Part shown: piece after piece, positions 41,901 through 51,816 of the stretch
Position numbering within the stretch: position 1 is the stretch's first letter
How the letters are laid out: each line of letters begins with the position of its first letter
Assembly: GCF_028368995.1 (NCBI RefSeq)
Contig: NZ_JAQNDL010000002.1
Span: 989,724-1,053,723, forward strand
Reading direction: 5' to 3'
From: Nannocystis bainbridge
Lineage (GTDB): Bacteria; Myxococcota_A; Polyangia; Nannocystales; Nannocystaceae
DNA length: 64,000 nucleotides
The notes under the pieces: generated by a model
The model's database searches: none
What the model saw: only the letters and a program-made list of their open reading frames with translations
What the model was told of the DNA's origin: nothing
Program-made: the position numbers and the translations under genes

Positions 41901-44372
41901 ATGACTGTCCGGACGTCTGACGAAGAAGGGCCCCCCAGCGGCCGCCGCCGCAAGGCGACGCGCACGCACGACGACGACGAGGGCGGCGGCCCGAACCCCA
42001 TCACCCTCGGCGACCTCGCCGAGGAGGCGCGGCGCAAGTACCTCAACTACGCGCTGAGCGTCATCACCTCGCGCGCGCTGCCTGACGTCCGCGACGGCCT
42101 CAAGCCGGTCCAGCGCCGCATCATCTACACGATGTTCGCCGACCTGGGCCTCACGCACGAGGCCCGCCACCGCAAGAGCGCCAAGGTCGTCGGCGACGTC
42201 ATCGGCAAGTATCACCCGCACGGCGACACCGCGGTCTACGAGGCCATGGTCCGCCTGGCCCAGGACTGGGTCATGCGCGCGCCGCTGGTCGACGGCATGG
42301 GCAACTTCGGCTCCATCGACGGCGACTCGCCCGCGGCCTACCGCTACACCGAGGCCCGCCTGACGAAGGTCGCGTCGGAGCTGCTGACCGAGCTGACGCG
42401 CGACACGGTCGACTTCCGCCCGACCTACGACGGCACCGGCAAGGAGCCGATCACCCTGCCGGCCCGGTTCCCGCACCTGCTCGTCAACGGCAGCACGGGC
42501 ATCGCCGTCGGCATGGCGACCAACGTGCCGCCGCACAACCTCGGCGAGGTGGTGCGCGCGGCGATCGCCCTGATCCCGCTGCTGCCGCCCGCGCGCGAGG
42601 ACGAGGCGGCGGGGGAGAAGCGGCGCAAGGAGGCGCTCAAGGCCGCGCTCAAGGCCATCAAGGGGCCCGACTTCCCGACCGGCGGGCGCCTGGTAGCGAC
42701 CCGCAAGGAGCTGGCCGAGCTGTACGAGGAGGGCAAGGGCTCGTGCAAGCTGCAGGGCGAGTGGAAGGTCCGCGAGGAGGACAAGTCGACCTTCATCGTC
42801 ATCACCTCGGTGCCGTACGGGATCGAGAAGTCGGCGCTGGTCGAGGAGATCGGCGACATCATCGCCGCCAAGAAGCTGCCGCAGCTGGTCGGCGTGCAGG
42901 ACCTGAGCACGCGCGAGGTGTGCGTCGAGATCGAGCTCAGCCGCAAGGTCGGCGCCGAGCCCGAGCTCATCATGGCCTACCTGTTCAAGCACACGCGGCT
43001 GCAGGTCACGGTCAAGTACGACTTCACCTGCCTGGTGCCGATCGCAGGCTCGGACGTGGGCCGGCCGGACCGCCTGGGCCTGGCGGCGATCCTCGAGCAG
43101 TTCCTGCTCTACCGCCAGGAGACCGTCCGCCGCCGCTTCGAGTACGACCTCCGCAAGCTCCGGGAGCGCATCCACATCCTCGAGGGCTTCGAGAAGATCT
43201 TCGACGCGCTCGACGAGGCGATCAAGATCATCCGCCGCAGCGAGGGCAAGGCCGACGCGGCGCAGAAGCTGATGAAGGGGTTCGACCTCGATGACATCCA
43301 GGCCGACGCGATCCTCGAGACGCGGCTCTATCGGCTGGCCAAGATCGAGATCCTGAAGATCCGCGAGGAGCTCGAGGAGAAGCGCAAGGCGGCGCGCAAG
43401 ATCGAGGCGATCCTCAAGAGCCCCGAGAAGCTGTGGGCCGAGATCCGGGGCGAGCTCGAGGCGGTCGAGAAGGAGTTCGCCGAGCCGCGGCGCACCAAGA
43501 TCTCCGACGAGGACGTGACCGAGGAGTTCACGGCCGAGAGCTTCATCGTCAAGGAGGACGCGATCGTGCTGGTCACCCGCGACGGGTGGATCAAGCGCCA
43601 GCGGTCGATCAACCTCGCCAGCACGCGCATGCGCGAGGGCGACGAGGCGCTGGCGCTGGTCGGCGGCAGCACGACCGAGTCGGTGGTGCTGCTGACCAAC
43701 AAGGGCTCGGCCTACAACGTGCGCATCAACGACGTGCCGCAGTCGACCGGCCACGGCACGCCGGTGCAGCAGCTCTTCAAGTTCAAGGACGGCGAGCGGC
43801 TGGTCGCGGCCGTCGGCACCGACGCGCGGGTGATGCCGGAGTTCGGCATGCCGAAGCCCGAGCTCGGCGAGGAGTACGAGGAGCCGTACCCGCACTTCCT
43901 GGCGGTGACGCGCTCGGGCATGGCGCTGCGGTTCACGCTGTGGCCGCACCGCGAGGTCAGCACCACGCGCGGGCGCATGTTCGGCAAGCTGCGCGAGGGC
44001 GACGAGTTCGTGGCGGTGTTCAAGGTGTACGCCGAGGACGACGTGTGCGCGCTGACGCGGGCGGGGCGGCTGCTCCGCTGCACGGCGCAGGAGATCAGCC
44101 TGCTCTCGGGCCCGGGTCTCGGCGTCATCCTCGTCAAGCTCGACGACGGCGACGAGGTCGCGGGGGCGTTCCCCGGCTCGGCGACGGTCGAGGTCGAGAA
44201 GGCCACCGGCGGGTCGATGAAGGTCGGCGCCGGGTCGGTCAAGCCGACCGCGCGCGGCGGCAAGGGGGCCGAGCTGTGGAAGCGCGGCGCGGTCAAGAAG
44301 ATCACGCTGCCCGAGCCGACGCTGCCCGATCTCGAGGCGGCCGAGGCGAAGAAGGCCGGCAAGAAGGCGTAG
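41901..44372 (+). CDS. parC: DNA topoisomerase IV subunit A
   Basis: 823 residues. Type IIA topoisomerase breakage-reunion subunit. LNYALSVITSRALPDVRDGL and KPVQRRIIYTMFADLGLTHE start the winged-helix core; catalytic Tyr149 is in AAYRYTEARL; GKYHPHGDTAVYEAMVRLAQ covers the quinolone-resistance region. The C-terminal beta-pinwheel has degenerate blades and no intact GyrA box, and parE follows 16 bases later, so ParC is preferred over GyrA. A charged 30-residue N-terminal extension (RRRKATRTHDDDEGGG) precedes the core. ATG 41901 has GGAG upstream. Confidence 0.93.
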   Translation: MTVRTSDEEGPPSGRRRKATRTHDDDEGGGPNPITLGDLAEEARRKYLNYALSVITSRALPDVRDGLKPVQRRIIYTMFADLGLTHEARHRKSAKVVGDVIGKYHPHGDTAVYEAMVRLAQDWVMRAPLVDGMGNFGSIDGDSPAAYRYTEARLTKVASELLTELTRDTVDFRPTYDGTGKEPITLPARFPHLLVNGSTGIAVGMATNVPPHNLGEVVRAAIALIPLLPPAREDEAAGEKRRKEALKAALKAIKGPDFPTGGRLVATRKELAELYEEGKGSCKLQGEWKVREEDKSTFIVITSVPYGIEKSALVEEIGDIIAAKKLPQLVGVQDLSTREVCVEIELSRKVGAEPELIMAYLFKHTRLQVTVKYDFTCLVPIAGSDVGRPDRLGLAAILEQFLLYRQETVRRRFEYDLRKLRERIHILEGFEKIFDALDEAIKIIRRSEGKADAAQKLMKGFDLDDIQADAILETRLYRLAKIEILKIREELEEKRKAARKIEAILKSPEKLWAEIRGELEAVEKEFAEPRRTKISDEDVTEEFTAESFIVKEDAIVLVTRDGWIKRQRSINLASTRMREGDEALALVGGSTTESVVLLTNKGSAYNVRINDVPQSTGHGTPVQQLFKFKDGERLVAAVGTDARVMPEFGMPKPELGEEYEEPYPHFLAVTRSGMALRFTLWPHREVSTTRGRMFGKLREGDEFVAVFKVYAEDDVCALTRAGRLLRCTAQEISLLSGPGLGVILVKLDDGDEVAGAFPGSATVEVEKATGGSMKVGAGSVKPTARGGKGAELWKRGAVKKITLPEPTLPDLEAAEAKKAGKKA

Positions 44373-44388
44373 GGGGAGGAGTCAAGCG

Positions 44389-46299
<1,911 letters not shown>

Positions 46300-46327
46300 G
46301 CGGGGCAGGGCGCGCCCGGAATGGCGG

Positions 46328-46361
46328 ACAGGAACGAAGGGACATGTCCCTTCGTTCCTGT
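46328..46361. terminator. 34-base perfect palindrome after parE
   Basis: A perfect 34-base palindrome with no loop bases, centred on ACATGT (arms ACAGGAACGAAGGGACA and complement). It lies 29 bases after the parE stop. As RNA it would make a very stable hairpin with a tight turn; as DNA it could extrude a cruciform. It is made of adjacent 14-bp units whose spacers (cgaag / cttcg) are also complementary. Bidirectional terminator between convergent genes is the likely use. Confidence 0.75.
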
Positions 46362-46420
46362 TCGACGTCCGGCCGGGTGCAGAAGCTCTGTTGCCCCAGG
46401 ATCTCGCCCGTTAACGCCGA

Positions 46421-46510
46421 AACGGAGGGACATGTCCCTCCGTTCCTGTCTCAAAGGTACTGGTCGTCAGTACCTGGCTCTCGGCACCTGGCTCTCGGTA
46501 CCTGGCTCTT
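46421..46510. repeat. Second palindrome (24 bases) and continuing 14-bp units
   Basis: 46421-46444 is a perfect 24-base palindrome, again centred on ACATGT. After it CCTG-starting units follow in 14-base steps (cctgtctcaaaggt, actggtcgtcagta, cctggctctcggca, cctggctctcggta, cctggctcttcgct). The array stops about 20 bases before the end of the luxR-type gene. Confidence 0.85.
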
Positions 46511-46530
46511 CGCTCACGCGGGGCCGCGGC

Positions 46531-47100
46531 TCAGTCGAGGCCGCGGGTCATGCTGTGCGGGTTGGTGGCGTGGACCAGCTCGACGCGGCTGTGGACGCCG
46601 ATCCGGCGGTAGATCTGGCGCACGTAGGTCCGCACGGTGCTGAACGACAGGCCGGTGCGGGTGGCGATCTGCTTGTCGGTGCAGCCCGAGATGACGAGGC
46701 GGGCGATCTTGGCGAGGCGCGGCGGGAGCTGCGGCTCGGGGGCGGAGCTCTGGGTCTCCATCGCCATGTCCGGGATCGCCAGGGTGTAGACCTGACCCTC
46801 GGCCTGGATGGTCGCACGACGCGGCCAGTCCTTCGGGTCAGCCGGGGCGGCGGGCTCCGGATCGCCCGGCTTGCGATCGAGGGCGCGCATCGCGGGGGCG
46901 TTCATACAGAGGATGGCCCCCTGCTCGGTGAGCACGACGGCCGGACGGCGGTAACCATGGACCATCTCGGTCAGGACCGAGACCATGGACACGGCGCGCG
47001 TCTCCTTGGCGTCGACCTCGGGTTGGCCTTTGGACCAGGAGTTGGCTGCGCCGCGCGCGGCGGTGTCCACAGTGCTTGAATGGGTGCTATCGAGCTGCAT
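46531..47100 (-). CDS. LuxR-family transcriptional regulator
   Basis: 189 residues from ATG 47100 (MQLDSTHSS); the longer frame to 47418 has no coding character. The C-terminal 65 residues are a LuxR/GerE helix-turn-helix: LPPRLAKIARLVISGCTDKQ, IATRTGLSFSTVRTYVRQIY and RRIGVHSRVELVHA. The middle (RRPAVVLTEQGAILCMNAPA) looks like a short PAS fold. No receiver domain or autoinducer-binding domain. It probably responds to an unknown ligand or partner. It is divergent from nothing nearby; the ECF sigma gene lies about 250 bases upstream on the same strand. Confidence 0.85.
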   Translation of the reverse strand: MQLDSTHSSTVDTAARGAANSWSKGQPEVDAKETRAVSMVSVLTEMVHGYRRPAVVLTEQGAILCMNAPAMRALDRKPGDPEPAAPADPKDWPRRATIQAEGQVYTLAIPDMAMETQSSAPEPQLPPRLAKIARLVISGCTDKQIATRTGLSFSTVRTYVRQIYRRIGVHSRVELVHATNPHSMTRGLD

Positions 47101-47353
47101 ACCAGGTTCCGCGTGAGTGACTCGAAGGTGAAAGACTTCGGGGCCCGCTGCCCCGTCGTTCGGCCGAGGTAGTGCACGCGGCGATCCAGTCGATCCCACT
47201 TTCTTTTGAAAACGCCTCAGGACGCAGAACTGGCCGAAATACCTGGTGGGCACGCGTGGACCGGGTCGTTCCGGGTCGAGAACGCGGTGAACCTGCCACC
47301 TCCAACATGCCTCGTGAATCCGCCTCCGGCCGCGCCCGGAGACAGGCTCACGG

Positions 47354-47968
47354 TCACTCGCCCGACAACTGTGCCCGCAACGATCGGACCCAGCCGTCCA
47401 GGTCGCTGAAGGTGGCACGCAGCAGCTCGGGGGTCCGCGCCAGGCTGCTCATCTTGTCGGCCAGCGCTTCCTTGGCGCGGCGCAAGCGGCTGCGCACCGT
47501 GCCCTCGGGGATGGCCAACACCTGCGCGAGCTCGGGCGCGGCCATGTCCTCCCAGTAATAGAGCTCGAGCACCAATTGATAGTCGAGCGGGATCCGCCGC
47601 AGCGCCTCGAGCAACAGCCGCTGCTCCTCGTGCGCCGCGAACACGGCGCTCGGCGACGGCGTGAGCTCGTCGGTCGATGTCTCGCTGAGGTCGGAGGCCA
47701 GGCCCTCGCGCCGCCGCTCGCGGAAGTGGGCCCGCAAGATGTTGTGGGCCACCGCGAACAAGTAGGTGCGAAAGCTCGACTGCTTCTGGAACCGGTCGCG
47801 CGCCTCGACACAGCCCAGGAAGGTCTTCTGGATCAGGTCGTCGACGCCGTGCGTGACCTTGTTGGCGAAGAAGCGACAGACCGCGTCGAAGTGGCGCTCG
47901 AAGAGCGCATTGCCGGCCTCGCGGTCGCCGGTCCGCCAGGCATCCAGGAGCTCGAAATCCGTCGCCAC
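47354..47968 (-). CDS. ECF-type RNA polymerase sigma factor
   Basis: 204 residues from GTG 47968. Region 2: LFERHFDAVCRFFANKVTHG, VDDLIQKTFLGCVEARDRFQ and SSFRTYLFAVAHNILRAHFR. Region 4: EALRRIPLDYQLVLELYYWE and MAAPELAQVLAIPEGTVRSR. The linker between them is acidic and Ser-rich. It is divergent from the Ser/Thr kinase gene, with 63 bases between the starts, so they probably share a control region. No anti-sigma factor is adjacent; in myxobacteria such sigma factors may be controlled by a kinase, which would fit here as inference. The 47101-47353 gap before luxR shows nothing clear. Confidence 0.92.
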   Translation of the reverse strand: MATDFELLDAWRTGDREAGNALFERHFDAVCRFFANKVTHGVDDLIQKTFLGCVEARDRFQKQSSFRTYLFAVAHNILRAHFRERRREGLASDLSETSTDELTPSPSAVFAAHEEQRLLLEALRRIPLDYQLVLELYYWEDMAAPELAQVLAIPEGTVRSRLRRAKEALADKMSSLARTPELLRATFSDLDGWVRSLRAQLSGE

Positions 47969-48031
47969 GTGGCCTACGTGATCACTTCTATCACCGCCAC
48001 CGCCGGAGTTGAAGCCATGGTAAGGTGAACC

Positions 48032-50485
48032 GTGCAGCGGGGTGGGTCGGGCGCAGACACGCTGGACGAGCAGATCCAAGCCGCTCGCGTGTTCGCGCCC
48101 GGGCTGGAGATCCAGCAGATCAAGTCGTCGGTGCGCGCGCGCCTGTTCGGGACCTTCGACGGCGCGCCGACCCTGGGCGGCTACACGCTGCGGCGAATGA
48201 TCGGCCGCGGCGGCACGGGAGCGGTGTTCGAGGCCGTCGGACGCGACGGCGAGACGGTCGCGCTCAAGGTCCTCCGCGGCTTCGAGCCGGCCGCCCTCTA
48301 CCGCTTCAAGCTCGAATTCCGGGCGCTGGCCGACATTTCGCACCCGAACCTGTCGCTGCTCCACCACCTCGTGGTCCGCGGCGATCAGGCATTCTTGACG
48401 ATGGAGCTGGTCGACGGGGTCGATTTCCTGTCGTACGTGCGCCAGCACCCCGTGCGCCTGCGAGCGTGCCTCGCGCAACTGACCGCGGGCCTCGATGCCC
48501 TGCACGCGGCCGGCAAGCTCCACCGTGACATCAAGCCGTCGAACGTGCTGGTGACGCGCGAAGGCCGGGTGGTGATCCTCGACTTCGGGCTGGTCCACGA
48601 GCTGACCGCAGGTCGCGGGCTCGAGGTGGTCGGGACGCCCGCCTACATGGCGCCCGAGCACGTGCGCGCCGCGACGCCGACGCCGGCGTGCGACTGGTAC
48701 TCGGTCGGGGTGATGCTGTTCGAGGCGATGACAGGCGAGCTGCCGTTCGCGGGTCCGATGGACGAGGTCCTGCGCGACAAGTGCGAGCGCGTGGCGCCCC
48801 CGGCGCTCGGAGCCGCGGCAGAACCGCCGCTTGCGGCGCTGTGCGCGGCGCTCCTGGAGCGTGAGCCGTTGCGTCGCGCGGGTGGGGCGGAGATCGCTGC
48901 GGTGCTCCGCGAGCCGGAAAATCCGCGGCCGTGGCGAGCGCACGCCCCGCCGCAACAGCGCGGTCCGGCGTCGATCAGCCCCGGCGGTCTGATCGGTCGC
49001 GACGTGCCGTACGCGGCCATCACCGCGGCGTTGATGGAGAGCCGCAAGCGCTCGGTGGTGACGCTGCTGCGCGGGCGATCGGGGCTCGGCAAGTCGGCGC
49101 TGCTGCGCTCGTTCGCCGAGGCAGCGCAGGCGGGCCTGGCCGGCATCGACGCGCCGGCGATGGTGCTCGCGGGCCGCTGTTACGAGCGCGAGCAGGTGCC
49201 GTTCAACGCGTTCGACAGCGTGATCGATGCGCTCACCGGGCTGCTGCTCGGCGTGGGGTCGGCGGAGCTGGCGACGCTGGTGCCGCCCGACATCGCCGCG
49301 GTGGCCCGGCTGTTCCCGGTGCTGCGCCGCGTGACGACGATCGCCGAGGCGTGCCCGCCGGGGCCGGCGGGCGATGTCGACGCGGCGTCGCTGCGCCACG
49401 CATCGGCTGTCCTTCGGGACATGTTCCGAAGGATCGCCGATCGGATCCCGCTGGTGGTGATGGTCGACGACGTGCAGTGGGGCGACAGCGACAGCGCGTC
49501 GCTGCTGGTCGAGCTGCTGCGCGGCCCCGACGCGCCGCGCTGCCTGGTGGTGCTGGCGGCCAGCGAGGGCGAGGCGCTGCAGAGCGCGGACATGACGGCG
49601 CTGGTCGAGCGGCTGCGCGCGAACGGGCCGGTGCTCGAGCTGGGGCTCGAGCCGCTGCGCACGCACGAGGCGACGGCGCTGGCCGAGCTGCTGCTGCGCC
49701 GCGGTCCGGTCGAGCTCGAGGGCGAGGCGCTGCAGGCCCGCGCGGTCGCCATCGCGGGCGAGGCCGGCGGGGTGCCGCTGTTCGTCCGCGAGCTGGCGCA
49801 CCATGTCCGAACGAACATGGTCGAAGGGACAGAGCTCGGCGACGTCCGGCTCGAGGCGGTGGTGGCCGAGCGCGTGGACCGACTGCCGGCGGCGGCCCGC
49901 GAGATGCTGGCGGCTGTGATCGTGGCCGGGCGGCCGCTCGAGTTCGAGATCGCTACGGCGCTGTCCGGCGGCGGCCGGCGCGATCTGCAACTGCTGCGGG
50001 TGGCGCACCTGGTCCGCGTCAGCAAGGCGCCGCGCGGCGAACTGGTCGAGGCCTATCACGACCGCATCCGCCGGGCGGTGCTGGCCGGGGTGCGCGACGA
50101 CAAGGCGCGGACGATCCACGGCCGGATCGCGGAGCAGCTGTTCGCCCGCGCCGGGGTGCCGCCGGAGCTGCTGGCCGACCACCTGCGCGCCGCCGGCGAC
50201 CGCGGGCGCGCGGCCGAGGTCACGCGCCTGGCCGCCCAGCACGCCGCCGAGGCGCTGGCGTTCCGCCGCGCGGCGGAGCTGTACCGCGACGCGGCGGCGC
50301 TGCTGCCGATCGAGGACGTCGGCGGTCGCAGTGAGGCGTTGGCGCGCGCCGGCGAAGCGCTGGCGGCCGCTGGGCGCGGTTCGGAGGCCGCCGAGTGTCT
50401 GCTCGCCGCCGCCGCGCTGGCGCCCGAGGTGGTGGCGCTGGCGCTGCGAGAGCGGGCCGAAGAGGCGCTCCGCTCGGGCGAGTGA
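48032..50485 (+). CDS. Ser/Thr protein kinase with AAA ATPase domain
   Basis: 817 residues. The kinase domain (about 45-300) has GRGGTGAVFEAV, ALKVLRG (catalytic Lys), HRDIKPSN (Asp166), LDFGLVHE and GTPAYMAPEH, so it should be active. A signal-transduction ATPase follows: LIGRDVPY, P-loop GRSGLGKS (348-355) and Walker B VVMVDDVQWGDSDSASLL. The family (PknK-like) usually continues with a long TPR tail; here the protein ends after the first few helices, so it may be shortened. GTG 48032 is preceded by AAGGTG. Repeat pairs at 49408-49421 (loop TTCG) and about 49803-49833 encode VLRDMF and HHVRTNMVEGTE in the ATPase region. Confidence 0.92.
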   Translation: MQRGGSGADTLDEQIQAARVFAPGLEIQQIKSSVRARLFGTFDGAPTLGGYTLRRMIGRGGTGAVFEAVGRDGETVALKVLRGFEPAALYRFKLEFRALADISHPNLSLLHHLVVRGDQAFLTMELVDGVDFLSYVRQHPVRLRACLAQLTAGLDALHAAGKLHRDIKPSNVLVTREGRVVILDFGLVHELTAGRGLEVVGTPAYMAPEHVRAATPTPACDWYSVGVMLFEAMTGELPFAGPMDEVLRDKCERVAPPALGAAAEPPLAALCAALLEREPLRRAGGAEIAAVLREPENPRPWRAHAPPQQRGPASISPGGLIGRDVPYAAITAALMESRKRSVVTLLRGRSGLGKSALLRSFAEAAQAGLAGIDAPAMVLAGRCYEREQVPFNAFDSVIDALTGLLLGVGSAELATLVPPDIAAVARLFPVLRRVTTIAEACPPGPAGDVDAASLRHASAVLRDMFRRIADRIPLVVMVDDVQWGDSDSASLLVELLRGPDAPRCLVVLAASEGEALQSADMTALVERLRANGPVLELGLEPLRTHEATALAELLLRRGPVELEGEALQARAVAIAGEAGGVPLFVRELAHHVRTNMVEGTELGDVRLEAVVAERVDRLPAAAREMLAAVIVAGRPLEFEIATALSGGGRRDLQLLRVAHLVRVSKAPRGELVEAYHDRIRRAVLAGVRDDKARTIHGRIAEQLFARAGVPPELLADHLRAAGDRGRAAEVTRLAAQHAAEALAFRRAAELYRDAAALLPIEDVGGRSEALARAGEALAAAGRGSEAAECLLAAAALAPEVVALALRERAEEALRSGE

Positions 50486-50869
50486 GCGGCAGGTCGGTCG
50501 AAGCGGCGCGAGCAGCCTGCATCGGCGGTGTGTCGGGTCGCCGTCGCGGCGGTCCTCGTGGTGCCGACCGGTCGGCCTCGGCGGACGGGCAGCGGGTGCG
50601 AGACAGGCGAGGCTTTGGGGCGACGTGGGCGCGACGGCTGCTCGGCGAGCGACTCGCGGCGCCGGGCTGTGATGGAAGGAGAGTGCGGGGCTCGAGTGCC
50701 GCGCACGCGGTCGCGGTGAGATGGCGGTTCGGACATGTCCTGAAGGTCATGTCATCGCTGCCGCGTCGGGCTCGTCGGCGCGCGCCTGGCCGGGGCCGGC
50801 CGGGATCGGCGCGCGGCCGGGGCGGCGCGGGGTCTTGCGCGAGGGCCGGCGATCGTTCACCCTCCGCGC
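50486..50869. other. Gene-free gap after the kinase
   Basis: 384 bases with no frame I accept as coding. A two-unit copy of the 14-bp repeat is at about 50732-50759 (TGTCC and GGTCA around TGAA). Since related kinases carry a long helical tail, the gap could be the decayed remainder of one, but I see no convincing helical-repeat translation in any frame. Confidence 0.5.
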
Positions 50870-51301
50870 GTGATCGAAGGGCCGCTCATCGCCGAGCCTG
50901 GACTGCGGGTGCCCGTGTGGGCGCTGCGGTGGAAGGCCGTGCGCTCGGGCGGGCCCGGCGGGCAAAACGTCAACAAGGTGGCGTCCAAGGTCGAGCTGCG
51001 GGTGACGATCGCGTGCATCGAGGGGCTGACCGAACAGGCGGGGGCCCGCCTGCGCGCGCTGGCGAAGACGCGGCTGGTCGGCGACGACGAGCTCGTGATC
51101 ACGTCGGAGCGCACGCGCGATCAGGGCCGCAACCTCGAGGACGCGCTGGCCAAGCTGCGGGTGCTGCTCGAGGCGGCCCAGCGCCAGCCGAGGCCGCGAA
51201 GGCCGACCCGACCGACCCGCGGGTCCGTCGAGCGCCGGCTGTCCGCGAAGCAGCGCCGCGGCGACACCAAGGCGGGCCGGCGATGGAGCGACGAGGGCTG
51301 A
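50870..51301 (+). CDS. arfB: Peptidyl-tRNA hydrolase ArfB-like (RF-1 domain)
   Basis: 143 residues from GTG 50870. RSGGPGGQNVNKVASKVELR holds the GGQ motif that hydrolyses peptidyl-tRNA. There is no codon-recognition domain, and the C-terminus is a long basic tail (RPRRPTRPTRGSVERRLSAK), as in ArfB/YaeJ, which rescues ribosomes stalled without a stop codon by placing that tail in the empty mRNA channel. The stop lies 19 bases inside the next gene, which is in another frame. Confidence 0.9.
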   Translation: MIEGPLIAEPGLRVPVWALRWKAVRSGGPGGQNVNKVASKVELRVTIACIEGLTEQAGARLRALAKTRLVGDDELVITSERTRDQGRNLEDALAKLRVLLEAAQRQPRPRRPTRPTRGSVERRLSAKQRRGDTKAGRRWSDEG

Positions 51302-51708
51302 CGGGGGCGCTGGGTTTGCTGCTGGTCGCGGCCGGCTGCGAGCCGCGCATCGAGCTCAAGCCCGGCGATCCGGAGTTGGTCCGCGCGGCCCGCCAGCTGT
51401 TCGACGGCCGCTGCGCCAACTGTCACGGCCCCCGCGGACGCGGCGACGGCCCGGCCGGACGGGCGCTGTCGCCCCGCCCGCGCGACTTCGGGGACGCGGC
51501 CTGGCAGGCCAGCGTCGACGACGCGCGCCTGCGCCAGGTGATCGTCGGCGGCGGCGCGGCGGTCGGCCTCTCGTCCCATATGCAGTCGAACCCCGATCTG
51601 GCCGACAGCCCGGTGCTGGTGGGGGAGCTGATCCGCATCGTCCGAGCCTGCGCCGAAGGACAGGGCGCGAAGGACATGTCCCCGGAGACAGCGAAGCAGG
51701 CGCCGTAG
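51283..51708 (+). CDS. Cytochrome c lipoprotein
   Basis: 141 residues. ATG 51283, overlapping arfB by 19 bases. The lipoprotein signal ends LLVAAGC. One c-type haem site, CANCH, in DGRCANCHGPRGRGDGPAGR, and a distal Met candidate in LSSHMQSNPDLAD. Mono-haem, membrane-tethered electron carrier of the class-I cytochrome c type. The C-terminal tail (EGQGAKDMSPETAK) is encoded by three 14-bp repeat units (51656-51697). Redox partner unknown. Confidence 0.85.
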   Translation: MERRGLTGALGLLLVAAGCEPRIELKPGDPELVRAARQLFDGRCANCHGPRGRGDGPAGRALSPRPRDFGDAAWQASVDDARLRQVIVGGGAAVGLSSHMQSNPDLADSPVLVGELIRIVRACAEGQGAKDMSPETAKQAP

Positions 51709-51795
51709 CGAGGCAAGCTCTGCCGACGAGGCGAGCCATGGAACGTGTCCCTTGCTCATGCGGGCGACATGCCGACGCGACGCGAGCACGTGTCG

Positions 51796-51813
51796 CCTGT
51801 CCTCCGGGACAGG
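51796..51813. terminator. Hairpin at the end of the histidine kinase gene
   Basis: CCTGTCC/GGACAGG, perfect 7-bp stem with loop TCCG, sits 3 bases past the kinase stop (minus strand) and about 90 bases after the cytochrome stop. A pair of 14-bp units between convergent genes. Confidence 0.65.
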
Positions 51814-51816
51814 TCT

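Noticed and set aside
50486..50869. Open frames after the kinase as a broken TPR tail
   Set aside because: No frame gives a convincing helical-repeat translation.
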